A DNA stretch of 60,051 nt from contig DATFPK010000094.1 of assembly GCA_035264885.1 (NCBI GenBank), forward strand, positions 1 through 60,051, read 5' to 3'. The DNA is from DATFPK01 sp035264885 (GTDB lineage Bacteria; Actinomycetota; Thermoleophilia; Solirubrobacterales; 70-9). This document shows, in pieces, positions 48,303 through 56,076 of the stretch (positions within the stretch are counted from its first letter, which is position 1; every line of letters starts with the position of its first letter). A program made the position numbers and the translations under genes. Below the pieces are notes generated by a model. It worked only from the letters and a program-made list of their open reading frames with translations. It made no database searches and was not told the DNA's origin.

Positions 48303-49151
48303 ATGGAAGGCACGCACGAGCAGCAAGGAGCGTTCGGTCCCGCGGTGCCGGGACCGGGTGAGCGGCTAGCCGACGACAACGAGCTGCTGGCCCGCTACGC
48401 CCGCACCCGCGACCCCTCTGTCCGCGAGGAGCTGGTCGAGCGCTTCCTCCCGTTCGCCCGAACGCTGGCGCTGCGCTACCGAGGCGCCACGGAGTCGCCC
48501 GACGACCTGATCCAGGTGGCGAGCGTCGGCCTGATCAACGCGATCGACCGCTTCGACCCCGAGAGGGGCACCCCGTTCACCGCCTTCGCGTCCCCCACCA
48601 TCCTGGGCGAGCTGAAGCGGCACTTCCGCGACCGTGTCTGGACCGTCCGCGTGCCGCGCAGCCTGCACGACCGCATGAGCGAGGTTGACTCCGCGGTCGC
48701 CGACCTGACGCGGGAGCTCCAGCGCTCACCCTCGGTCCGCGAGGTCGCCGAGCACCTGAACATCGAGGAGGACGCCGTGCTCGAGGTCCTCGAGGCCGGG
48801 CACAACCGCCGTCCGCTCTCGCTCGACCATCCCGGCGGGCGCGGCGACGACCCCGACGAGTCGACCCCGAACGAGTGGATTGGCGAGGAGGACTCGGGGT
48901 TCGAGCTGATCGAAGGCCGGATCGCGCTCGAGGAGGCGATCCCCCATCTCAGCGAGCGGGACCGGCTCGTCCTGCGGCTCCGATTCGTCGAGGACATGAC
49001 GCAATCGCAGATCGCCGAGCGGATCGGCCACTCCCAGATGCACGTGTCGCGGATCCTCCGCAGCACCCTCCAGAAGATCCGCGAGTGGATCGAGCAGGAG
49101 GGGATCCGCGAGGCCGATCAGAGCGCCGAGGGCCAACCGAAGCCGGGCTGA
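48303..49151 (+). CDS. RNA polymerase sigma factor, SigB/SigF/SigG family
   Basis: Sigma factor of 282 residues with regions 2, 3 and 4 and no region 1. Region 2: DDLIQVASVGLINAIDRFDPERGTPFTAFASPTILGELKRHFRD; region 3: VPRSLHDRMSEVDSAVADLTRELQRSPSVREVAEHL; region 4: LSERDRLVLRLRFVEDMTQSQIAERIGHSQMHVSRI. This is the group-3 general-stress type. ATG at 48303 is preceded by CCGGAGA; an in-frame GTG at 48234 is a less likely start. It ends one base from the stop of the convergent anti-sigma gene (TGATCA). It should read the GTTT/GGGTA promoters listed here. Confidence 0.92.
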   Translation: MEGTHEQQGAFGPAVPGPGERLADDNELLARYARTRDPSVREELVERFLPFARTLALRYRGATESPDDLIQVASVGLINAIDRFDPERGTPFTAFASPTILGELKRHFRDRVWTVRVPRSLHDRMSEVDSAVADLTRELQRSPSVREVAEHLNIEEDAVLEVLEAGHNRRPLSLDHPGGRGDDPDESTPNEWIGEEDSGFELIEGRIALEEAIPHLSERDRLVLRLRFVEDMTQSQIAERIGHSQMHVSRILRSTLQKIREWIEQEGIREADQSAEGQPKPG

Positions 49152-49973
49152 TCAGCCCGCGCCTGTGCCGATCCGGACCTCCAGGTAGTCCCCTTCGGGC
49201 CCCTCCTCGACCTCCACTTCCTCAGCCAGCCGCTCCAGGGTTCCGCCGCCCGTGCCCGGCACCTCGAAGCCATCGCGCACCTTCGCCGCCGTGCCGCCGG
49301 CCATCGGCCCGACCCGGATCGCCACTCCCCGGTCACGCTCCAGCAGGGACACCCGGACCCGCCCGTCGATGAAGCCCTCGGGCGCGCCGGCCGCGATCGC
49401 GTCGCTCAGGAGCATCGCGTCGGAGAGGCGGTCGATCGTCACCTCGCGGCGGGCTGCGAGCGCGCCCACCATCCGTCCGAGTACCGGGGCGACCAGCTCG
49501 GGACTGCTGACCGCGAGCGCGCTGGCTCCCTCGAGATGGGCGGGGTCATACGCGGGCGCCTCGGCGGCCGAGGACGGGGCGGCGGTGAGCAGGAGGCGCA
49601 TGCTGATCCGGGTTCCCTGGTCGATGCCGCCGGCGATCTCGAACGAGTGCGAGAGCGCGGCGATCAGCGGCAGGCCCAGCTTCAGGCTGGGACGCTCGAG
49701 CTCGGCCCGCGGACGGATGCCGCCGCCGTAGTCGCGGACGACCACGGTCAGCCCCTCCTCGTCGGGCCGTGCCTCGACCTCCAGGGGACCGTCGTCCTCG
49801 TAGGCGTGGACGACGACGTTCATGCAGGCCTCGGTGACGACGGTCTTCAGGTCGCCGATCCGTTCGTCCTCCATCCCCAGTGACTCCGCCAGACCGGCGA
49901 GCGCGTGCCGCACCACGGCTACGTTCTCCGTCCGTGCCGGAAGGGTGATCTGAAGGACGTCGGGTTCGCTCAT
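49152..49973 (-). CDS. RsbW-like anti-sigma kinase with a second, degenerate ATPase-like half
   Basis: Protein of 273 residues. Residues 10-130 form a GHKL ATPase of the anti-sigma type: N-box TEACMNVVVHAY (E48, N52), G1 box RDYGGGI (D81-G85), G2-like LKLGLPLIAALSHSFEI, then DQGTRISMRLLL. Residues 150-270 look like a second copy of the same fold without N- or G1-box residues, ending in GGTLERLAEEVEVEEG. The first half would bind and phosphorylate the STAS antagonist and hold the sigma factor. It is convergent with the sigma gene and has its own stress-type promoter. Confidence 0.87.
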   Translation of the reverse strand: MSEPDVLQITLPARTENVAVVRHALAGLAESLGMEDERIGDLKTVVTEACMNVVVHAYEDDGPLEVEARPDEEGLTVVVRDYGGGIRPRAELERPSLKLGLPLIAALSHSFEIAGGIDQGTRISMRLLLTAAPSSAAEAPAYDPAHLEGASALAVSSPELVAPVLGRMVGALAARREVTIDRLSDAMLLSDAIAAGAPEGFIDGRVRVSLLERDRGVAIRVGPMAGGTAAKVRDGFEVPGTGGGTLERLAEEVEVEEGPEGDYLEVRIGTGAG

Positions 49974-50034
49974 CGGGTCGGGCTGGCGGAACCGCTGCGA
50001 GCGATCGCACGGTCGTGGCGGCGACGCCCGTCAC

Positions 50035-50060
50035 CTACCCGGGGGCTTCGCGCGCGAAAC
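50035..50060 (-). promoter_or_regulatory. SigB/SigF-type promoter of the anti-sigma gene
   Basis: Leftward GTTT (50060-50057), 16-base spacer, GGGTAG (50040-50035). The ATG at 49973 is about 61 bases downstream, so this transcript has a normal leader. Confidence 0.63.
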
Positions 50061-50061
50061 G

Positions 50062-50087
50062 GATTCGCCCCGTCCGCCCCCGGGTAC
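50062..50087 (+). promoter_or_regulatory. SigB/SigF-type promoter of udgX
   Basis: GATT (50062-50065), 16-base spacer, GGGTAC (50082-50087), then 10 bases to the ATG at 50098. The -35 box keeps the G and last T of the GNNT form. Overlaps the anti-sigma promoter region on the other strand by a few bases. Confidence 0.55.
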
Positions 50088-50097
50088 CCGCCGCCCG

Positions 50098-50733
50098 ATG
50101 ACCCCGCGGACGGCGGAATCGGCAGCCGAGTACCTGCCCTCCAGCCGCGACCTGGAGGCGCTGCGCACGGCCGCGGCGGCCTGCCGCGGCTGCCCGCTGT
50201 ACGCCGAGGCGACCCAGACGGTCTTCGGCGGCGGCGGCGAGGCGGCCCGGCTGATGCTGGTGGGCGAGCAGCCCGGCGATCGCGAGGACCGCGCCGGGGA
50301 GCCGTTCGTCGGCCCCGCCGGGCGGATCCTCGACCAGGCGCTCGAGGAGGCCGGCATCCGCCGCGACCTCGCGTACGTGACCAACGCGGTCAAGCACTTC
50401 AAGTGGCGGCCCCGGGGAACCCGGCGGATCCACGTCACGCCACGGGTCGGGGAGATCGAAGCGTGCAAACCCTGGCTCGAGGCCGAGGTGGACGCGGTCC
50501 GCCCCGAGGCGATAGTCGCGATGGGCGCAACGGCGGCGCGCGCGGTCTTCGGCCCTGGCGTCAAGGTCACCAAGGACCGAGGGCGGACGCTCGACACGCC
50601 ACTCGCCCCGATCGGGGCGGTGACTCTCCATCCGTCGGCGGTCCTCCGGGTCCGCGAGAAGGCCGAGCGGGAGGACGCACTGGCGGCCCTCGTCGCCGAC
50701 CTCGCGGCTGTCGACCGGGCGCTCCGCCGCTAG
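50098..50733 (+). CDS. udgX: Uracil-DNA glycosylase UdgX
   Basis: Protein of 211 residues. GEQPGDREDRAGEPFVGPAG (56-75) and HPSAVLR are the family 4/5 UDG motifs. The loop RGTRRIHVTPR contains the RRIH element that defines UdgX, with H112 the residue that attacks the abasic sugar to form a covalent protein-DNA link. C29, C32 and C123, with H100 in the position of the fourth ligand, can hold the iron-sulfur cluster. It acts on uracil in DNA. The ATG is 10 bases from a stress promoter -10 box. Stop shares CTAG with the convergent SnoaL-like gene. Confidence 0.92.
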   Translation: MTPRTAESAAEYLPSSRDLEALRTAAAACRGCPLYAEATQTVFGGGGEAARLMLVGEQPGDREDRAGEPFVGPAGRILDQALEEAGIRRDLAYVTNAVKHFKWRPRGTRRIHVTPRVGEIEACKPWLEAEVDAVRPEAIVAMGATAARAVFGPGVKVTKDRGRTLDTPLAPIGAVTLHPSAVLRVREKAEREDALAALVADLAAVDRALRR

Positions 50734-51146
50734 GCCGGAGGCCAATCGCGGAGCGCCGCGAGACGGTCCTCGTAGACCCTGATCCAGGCGAACAGGCCGT
50801 CCTCGGTCCGCATCCGCCAGGCCACCGGAAGATCACGCAGGCCGAGCTCCCGACTTCGCGCGAACACCCGTCCGATCGCGAGTGCCTGGTCTCCTCGGGC
50901 GGCGATCCGCCGCGGCGTGATCAGGAGGTCCTCCCAGACCCGTTCGACGTCGGCGAAGTAGTCGCGCATCCCCTCGCGGCCCTCGTAGACGCTCGGCCGG
51001 CCGGCGAATTCGGCGGTGGCCGCCTCGAATCGGACTCCCTCGGCGCACAGCGACGCCACCTCCTCCACGTCGCGCCGGTTGAAGGCGCGAAAGAGGTCGG
51101 AGACCGCACGCTCGAGCTGTTCCGCCACCCGCCTGGCTTCTAGCAC
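50730..51146 (-). CDS. SnoaL-like (NTF2-fold) protein
   Basis: Protein of 138 residues with the SnoaL/NTF2 pattern: LFRAFNRRDVEEVASLCAEGVRF, YEGREGMRDYFADVERVWED and the final strand pair AWIRVYEDRLAALRDW. These small cone-shaped domains isomerise, hydrate or bind ligands; none can be specified. GTG at 51146 was chosen; a longer frame runs back into the phosphatase gene. It lies 10 bases after the PP2C gene stop and is probably its cotranscribed partner. Confidence 0.82.
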   Translation of the reverse strand: MLEARRVAEQLERAVSDLFRAFNRRDVEEVASLCAEGVRFEAATAEFAGRPSVYEGREGMRDYFADVERVWEDLLITPRRIAARGDQALAIGRVFARSRELGLRDLPVAWRMRTEDGLFAWIRVYEDRLAALRDWPPA

Positions 51147-51156
51147 GGAACGCGGG

Positions 51157-53706
51157 TCAGACGGTGGCGCCGGTCTCGGCCTCGAACGATCGCAGTGCCG
51201 CCAGGCTCTGCGCCGAAAGCGGATCGGGATCGCGCATGATCGCGACGATCGCGGCATCGTCTCGGAGCTGACCCCCGGTGAAGGCCTCGAGGGAGAGCTC
51301 GACCCGGCGAACCGTCTCGGCCGGGCTGGCCAGGCCGGCGAGCTGTCCGCGCAGGCGGTCCTCGCCGAATCGCTCGCCACCGGCCTCTGCCTCGGTGACG
51401 CCGTCGGTGAACGCCACCAACAGGTCACCTGGCTCGAGCGCGACGCTCGCCGATTCCCAGCCGGCGCCGTCGAAAGCCCCCAGCACCGGGCCGTGGCACG
51501 GCAACTGGCGCACGGCGCCCTCCTCGATCAGGAGCGGTGGAGGATGCCCCGCGGAGATCACCTCCGCCTCCCCCGGCGACGCTGCGCGCAGGGCGACGAG
51601 GGCAACGGTGCAGAGCGAGAGATCGCTCCGGGCCAGGAGAGCCCGGTTGAGCGCGGCCAGCGCCGTTCGCGGGTCGCCGGTGAGGGCGGCGGCGGTGCGG
51701 AGGGTGTGGCGCGCCAGGGCGGTGATCGACGCCGCGCCCGCGCCCCGTCCGGTGACGTCGCCGATCGCCACGATCCACCCCTGCTCGAACGGGAACACCT
51801 CGTAGAAGTCCCCGCCGACCTCGTTCTGCTCCCCCGCCGGCCGGTAGAGGGCTGCCACCGACCAACCGGGGATCTCGGGGATCGGCGAGGGCAGCAGACC
51901 GTGCTGGAGCGTCTCGGCGATCTCTGACCGCTCGGTTGCGAGTCGCGCGTTCTCGAGGGCCACCGCGGCACGGTCGGCGATCCGGCCCGCCAGCTCGACG
52001 TCGAAGTCGTCGAACGGGCGGCGGTCGGTGTCGTTGATCAGGTTGAGCGTGCCCCGCATCTCGCCCCCGAGCCGCAACGGCATGACCATCAGCGATCCGA
52101 GGCCCAGCTCCTCGAGCCGCCGCAGGTGATCCGGGCTTCGGGCCATTGCCTCGAGCTGAGGCGTGATGTCCCGGGCCACCAGGGGGCGCCGGGTGCGAAG
52201 TACCTCGGCCACCGGCGAGTCATCGGCGGTGTGAAGGGGGTACTCGGCTCCGAGCCGGCGGATCGCGGCGATCCGCTCCGGGTCGCGATGCGCGAGCGCC
52301 AGCTCCTCGATCGACCCGTCCGGGGCGACCACGTGCACGCTGCACCAGTCGGCGAGCTGCGGGATTGCCAGTGCGGCGATGCCCTTGAGGGTCTCCTCGT
52401 AGTCGTTCGAGCTGAGCAGCTCGCCGGTCCGCGCCAACATCGTCTGCGCGAACTCGGCCTGCTTCAGGTCGCTGACGTCCTCGAATGCAGTGGCGGTCCA
52501 GACCGGGGCTCCGTCGGCCCCGGGCACCGCCCGCGACCTGGCCCGCAGCCAGGTCTCGCGACCGGACTCGCGTGAGATTGCGCGGAAGGTGACCGGCCCG
52601 GCTTCGGAGCTCTGACGGCGAGCCTCGGCGAACCGCTCGAGGTCGAGGGGGTTCCCGTCCTCGTCGTAGAGGTCGACCTCATCGGCAAGCCGCTGGAATG
52701 ACGATCCGATCAGGCCGTCCTCGGACTCGAGGCCGAAGAGCCGGGCCGCGGCGCTGTTCGCGAAGAGGAAGTTCTTCTCGCCGTCCTCGATCACGACCGC
52801 CTCGTCGAGCACGGCCATCACGGTGTCCATCCGCCGCTCCACGCTCTCGAGGTCGGTGAAGAGGCCGGCGTTGTCGAGAGCGAGGGCGATGCGGTCGGCC
52901 AGCACCCGGGCGAACCTCACATCGTCGGGACGGTAGCGCCGGGCGGAGCGCGCGGCGACGAGGGTTAGAGCGCCGAGACGCCGCTTCCTCGCCACCAGAG
53001 GCACGGTGATCGAGGAAGTCGACTCGAGCGATCGCACGAAGCGCAGGTCCTGCTCGTCGTGGGCGATGTCGCGCAGGGTGGCCTCGTCGTGGCGAGGCCT
53101 GAACAGCGGCGGCACGACCGCGTTCTCGTCGGTCGCGGACATCTCGGCCGGGATCGACGGCCGGCGACGGGACAGCCTCGCCTCGATCGCCTCGCGGTCT
53201 GGACCGGTCGCGCGAACGGCGATCCGGTTCGCCCGGCCGCCCGAGGTCACGTCGATCATGCAGATGTCGGCGACCTCGGGGACGACGACGCTGGCGATTC
53301 GGTCGACCGTCTCGTGGACCGGCAGCGAGCCGTCGGCCACGGAGGTGACATCGTCGAGGAGCTGGAACCGACGCATGTTGTGCTGAGCCTCGCGCCGGGC
53401 CCGGGCCGCGAAGATCGCGAAGGCGAGGGCCGGGCCGGCGATGACGAGCCTGACGTCGTAGTCGGTGGCGCCGAAGTTGTCATTCCAGGCACCGCTTGCG
53501 GCGATCAGCGCGTAGGCGGCGGCGGCCACGACGGCGGTGCCCCGGACGGCGCCGGTGAGCGCGGTGACGAACGCCGCGAGAACGAAGCTCGTCGCCAGGA
53601 TCGCGTCCGGACCCAGCGCGACATCGAGCCCCACCAGCGCTGCGAGGACTCCGGCGGCGATGCCGGTGGCGGGCCACTCCGAGGGCCCGGATGCCGTTCT
53701 GAACAC
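51157..53706 (-). CDS. Multidomain PP2C serine phosphatase (RsbU/RsbP-like) with membrane region, GAF-PAS-GAF
   Basis: Protein of 849 residues. N-terminal membrane helices (about 5-100: IAAGVLAALVGLDVAL, VVAAAAYALIAASGAW, VIAGPALAFAIFAA), GAF domain (about 110-300), PAS (VMAVLDEAVVIEDGEKNFLFANSAAARLFG), second GAF (AIPQLADWCSVHVV), then SpoIIE/PP2C: EVGGDFYEVFPF, IGDVTGRGAGAA, SAGHPPPLL, DGVTEA, DDAAIVAI carry the metal Asp residues. It should dephosphorylate the STAS antagonist after sensing a signal. GTG at 53706 has AAGGAGAG upstream; a frame to 53895 overlaps DUF72. Downstream of DUF72. Confidence 0.88.
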   Translation of the reverse strand: MFRTASGPSEWPATGIAAGVLAALVGLDVALGPDAILATSFVLAAFVTALTGAVRGTAVVAAAAYALIAASGAWNDNFGATDYDVRLVIAGPALAFAIFAARARREAQHNMRRFQLLDDVTSVADGSLPVHETVDRIASVVVPEVADICMIDVTSGGRANRIAVRATGPDREAIEARLSRRRPSIPAEMSATDENAVVPPLFRPRHDEATLRDIAHDEQDLRFVRSLESTSSITVPLVARKRRLGALTLVAARSARRYRPDDVRFARVLADRIALALDNAGLFTDLESVERRMDTVMAVLDEAVVIEDGEKNFLFANSAAARLFGLESEDGLIGSSFQRLADEVDLYDEDGNPLDLERFAEARRQSSEAGPVTFRAISRESGRETWLRARSRAVPGADGAPVWTATAFEDVSDLKQAEFAQTMLARTGELLSSNDYEETLKGIAALAIPQLADWCSVHVVAPDGSIEELALAHRDPERIAAIRRLGAEYPLHTADDSPVAEVLRTRRPLVARDITPQLEAMARSPDHLRRLEELGLGSLMVMPLRLGGEMRGTLNLINDTDRRPFDDFDVELAGRIADRAAVALENARLATERSEIAETLQHGLLPSPIPEIPGWSVAALYRPAGEQNEVGGDFYEVFPFEQGWIVAIGDVTGRGAGAASITALARHTLRTAAALTGDPRTALAALNRALLARSDLSLCTVALVALRAASPGEAEVISAGHPPPLLIEEGAVRQLPCHGPVLGAFDGAGWESASVALEPGDLLVAFTDGVTEAEAGGERFGEDRLRGQLAGLASPAETVRRVELSLEAFTGGQLRDDAAIVAIMRDPDPLSAQSLAALRSFEAETGATV

Positions 53707-53777
53707 CGCTCTCCTTCTTCTCCCCGGCGCCCCGCTCCGCAGATCAAGGCCAGCGTACCGATCCGGGCCCGCTGCTC

Positions 53778-54500
53778 CTAGTGAAGCCCGGCGCGGAGGC
53801 GGGCCGCGTTGCGGGGGGCAAACCCCTCCCAGTCGTTGTTGAAGTAGACGTAGGCGTCCCGGCGCGCCCGCCAGGCGGCGATCCTGCGCCGCCACTCCTC
53901 GAGCTCGGCATCCGAGTAGTTGCCGCGACGTCCGTGACGCCCGTAGTGGAGGCGCACATAGGTCCAGCCGGAGGTGGTGAGACGCGGCAGCTCACGCCGG
54001 GCGTCGTCGGCGACCACGAGAGCCGCCCCATGGGCCTCGAGCAGGCGCACGACGCTTGGCCGGAACCAGCTCTCGTGCCGGAACTCGAACGCGTGGCGGC
54101 CGGCCGGCAGCGCCGCGAGCGCCGCCCCCAGGACGTCCTCGTCGTGCCGGAAGTTCGCCGGGAGCTGCCAGAGAACGGGACCGAGCTTGCCGCTCTTCAC
54201 CAGCGGCTCGAGCCGCTCGTAGAACCTCTCGACGCCCTGCCCCAGGTCGCGCAGGCGGCGGATGTGGGTGAGGTAGCGGCTCGCCTTGACGGCGAACAGG
54301 AAGCCGGGCGGGGAATGCTCCGCCCAGCCCGCGACCATCGAGGGCGCCGGCAGCCGGTAGAAGGTCGCGTTGACCTCGACCGTGTCGAACGTCTGCGCGT
54401 AATGCTCCAGCCAGCGCGCCGGCGGCAGGCCCTGGGGGTAGAAGCCCCCACGCCAGGAGGCGTAGCTCCACCCCGAGCAACCGACTCGAACGGGTCTCAT
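53778..54500 (-). CDS. DUF72 family protein (YecE-like)
   Basis: Protein of 240 residues with a TIM-barrel fold: VGCSGWSYASWRGGFYP at the N-terminus (the DUF72 signature), NATFYRLPAPSMVAGWAEHSP, WQLPANFR, FEFRHESWF and DAYVYFNNDWEG at the end. No activity is established for the family, though it often accompanies iron-sulfur or nuclease genes. ATG at 54500 was chosen because GGGAGG precedes it; a longer frame to 54536 lacks this. It precedes the PP2C gene by 71 bases. Confidence 0.9.
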   Translation of the reverse strand: MRPVRVGCSGWSYASWRGGFYPQGLPPARWLEHYAQTFDTVEVNATFYRLPAPSMVAGWAEHSPPGFLFAVKASRYLTHIRRLRDLGQGVERFYERLEPLVKSGKLGPVLWQLPANFRHDEDVLGAALAALPAGRHAFEFRHESWFRPSVVRLLEAHGAALVVADDARRELPRLTTSGWTYVRLHYGRHGRRGNYSDAELEEWRRRIAAWRARRDAYVYFNNDWEGFAPRNAARLRAGLH

Positions 54501-54551
54501 CGCCGCCTCCCGGCCCTCTCGCCCACGGCCGTCCAAGGCCCGCCGCGAGCC

Positions 54552-54577
54552 GTTTCGCCCCCTCCGGGCGGGGGTAG
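54552..54577 (+). promoter_or_regulatory. SigB/SigF-type promoter of the CBS protein gene
   Basis: GTTT (54552-54555), 16-base spacer, GGGTAG (54572-54577). The ATG at 54614 is 36 bases downstream with a GAAGGGAG ribosome binding site, so this mRNA has a leader. Confidence 0.65.
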
Positions 54578-54613
54578 CCGACCCTCGGGGACAAGCGAGA
54601 GAAGGGAGACGAG

Positions 54614-55036
54614 ATGGCTGACAAGGTCAGCGAAGTGATGACCCGTGACCCGGCGACCTGCAACGCCGACGACACCGCGGTCGACGCCGGCAAGGCGATG
54701 CGGGACGGGGACTTCGGAGCCGTGATCGTTACCCAGGGCGACTCGGTCCACGGGATCCTTACCGACCGCGACATCGTCGTCCGCGCGGTCGCCGAAGGCA
54801 GGGATCCGTCCTCGACGCGGATCGGCGACATCTGCACGGCGAATCCGACGACCCTCAGTGCCGACGACGACATCGACGCCGCGATTGCCCGGATCCGCGA
54901 GGAGGACGTGCGGCGCCTGCCCGTGGTGGACGAGGGCGGCACCCCGGTGGGAATCGTCTCGCTGGGCGACCTGGCGGTCGAGCGCGACGAGGACTCCGCC
55001 CTCGCCGACATCAGCGCCGCCAGCCCGAACAACTAG
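54614..55036 (+). CDS. CBS domain pair protein
   Basis: Protein of 140 residues consisting of two CBS domains: VSEVMTRDPATCNADDTAVDAGKAM and GDICTANPTTLSADDDIDAAI start each copy, ending in HGILTDRDIVVRAV and VGIVSLGDLAV. Such pairs bind adenosine nucleotides or NAD and are common stress-induced proteins in actinobacteria (like mycobacterial HRP1). Promoted by a stress-type sequence. A strong hairpin terminator follows. Confidence 0.92.
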   Translation: MADKVSEVMTRDPATCNADDTAVDAGKAMRDGDFGAVIVTQGDSVHGILTDRDIVVRAVAEGRDPSSTRIGDICTANPTTLSADDDIDAAIARIREEDVRRLPVVDEGGTPVGIVSLGDLAVERDEDSALADISAASPNN

Positions 55037-55060
55037 CCGGCGGCACATACCCGAATGCGA

Positions 55061-55086
55061 AGAGGCCCCGCCGAAGCGGGGCCTCT
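55061..55086. terminator. Bidirectional terminator hairpin
   Basis: Perfect 11-base stem AGAGGCCCCGC / GCGGGGCCTCT with CGAA tetraloop, 24 bases past the CBS stop and 20 bases before the stop of the leftward acidic protein gene. It can end transcription on both strands. Confidence 0.85.
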
Positions 55087-55106
55087 GTCGTTCCGGGGGT
55101 CGGCGC

Positions 55107-55439
55107 TCATGGCGTCTGCGAGCCCGGGCCCTCCTCGCCGGGGCCGTCGGCGTCGCCGTACTCGGCGTCGGTCGGCTCCTCGGGGCGTCCCGCCCTCTCC
55201 TCGGGCGATCCGCGCTCGTCGCCGTGTGACGCCTCCTCGATCAGGTCGGCCTCGGCGAGCTCGAAGCCCTCCTGCTCGCCCTGACCCGCCTCCCTGAGGG
55301 GCCGCATCGCCGGGTCTTCGCCCTCGCCGGCGTAGTCAGCGGTCTCGGGTACCACGGGAGCGGTGTCGCCGCCGATCTGCCCGGCCTCAGCCGCCGCCTT
55401 CTCGGCCTCGCGCTCGGCGCGGTCGTCGGCCGCGGTCAT
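55107..55439 (-). CDS. Small acidic, disordered protein
   Basis: A 110-residue protein rich in Glu, Ala, Asp and Gly with no hydrophobic core (DDRAEREAEKAAAEAGQIGGD, GSPEERAGRPEEPTDAEYGD). I do not recognise a family; it resembles protective, disordered stress proteins. Its ATG overlaps the stop of the DJ-1/PfpI gene (ATGA), so both are made from the stress promoter at 56045-56070. Confidence 0.62.
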   Translation of the reverse strand: MTAADDRAEREAEKAAAEAGQIGGDTAPVVPETADYAGEGEDPAMRPLREAGQGEQEGFELAEADLIEEASHGDERGSPEERAGRPEEPTDAEYGDADGPGEEGPGSQTP

Positions 55440-56014
55440 GCCGACGCCCCGGCGCGCTGCTCCTCGTGGACGCCCTCGGCGATCTCCTCGACCACCTTGT
55501 CGCAGAAGGCGGCGAGGTCATCCGGCTTGCGACTGGTGACCAAGCCCGAGTCGACATGGACCTCCTCGTCGACCCACTCTGCGCCGGCGTTGCGCAAGTC
55601 GGTCTGGAGGCTCGGCCAGGACGTGACCGTCCGCCCCTCGACCACGTCCGCCTCGATCAGCGTCCACGGCGCGTGGCAGATCGCCGCGACCGGCTTCCCC
55701 TGCTCGAAGAACGCGCGCACGAACGCGAGCGCCTCCTCGTGGGTTCGCAGGTTGTCGGGGTTGGCGACGCCGCCGGGCAGCACCAGGCCGTCGTATTCCG
55801 ATGCATCCGCCTCGCCGACCGCGCGCTCGGCCTCGAACGTGTCGCCCTTGTCGAGGTGGTTGAAGGCCTGGATCTCACCCTTCTCCGGCGCCAGCAGCTC
55901 CGGGGTGCCGCCTGCCTCCCTGACCGCCTCGAGGGGCCGCTCGAGCTCCACCTGCTCGACTCCCTCGTTCGCCATCACGAAGGCGATCCTCTTGCCGTTC
56001 AGCTCGTCCGCCAC
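55436..56014 (-). CDS. DJ-1/PfpI family protein (YhbO-like)
   Basis: Protein of 192 residues with the nucleophile elbow AICHAPWTLIEADVVEGRTVTSWPSLQTDLRNAGAEWVDEEVHVD, where Cys in ICHAPW is catalytic, and LVTSRKPDDLAAFCDKVVEEI at the end. Related proteins are stress-induced deglycases or proteases. GTG at 56014 has AAAGGAG upstream; a frame to 56038 does not. Driven by a stress promoter (GTTA-N16-GGGTAG). Confidence 0.9.
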   Translation of the reverse strand: MADELNGKRIAFVMANEGVEQVELERPLEAVREAGGTPELLAPEKGEIQAFNHLDKGDTFEAERAVGEADASEYDGLVLPGGVANPDNLRTHEEALAFVRAFFEQGKPVAAICHAPWTLIEADVVEGRTVTSWPSLQTDLRNAGAEWVDEEVHVDSGLVTSRKPDDLAAFCDKVVEEIAEGVHEEQRAGASA

Positions 56015-56044
56015 GGTTACTCCTTTCTCGCCGTTCACCCCCGG

Positions 56045-56070
56045 CTACCCCCTCACGGCAGGTCGCTAAC
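56045..56070 (-). promoter_or_regulatory. SigB/SigF-type promoter of the DJ-1/PfpI operon
   Basis: Leftward GTTA (56070-56067), 16-base spacer, GGGTAG (56050-56045). The start codon at 56014 is 30 bases further, with its own ribosome binding site. Confidence 0.55.
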
Positions 56071-56076
56071 GGGCCG

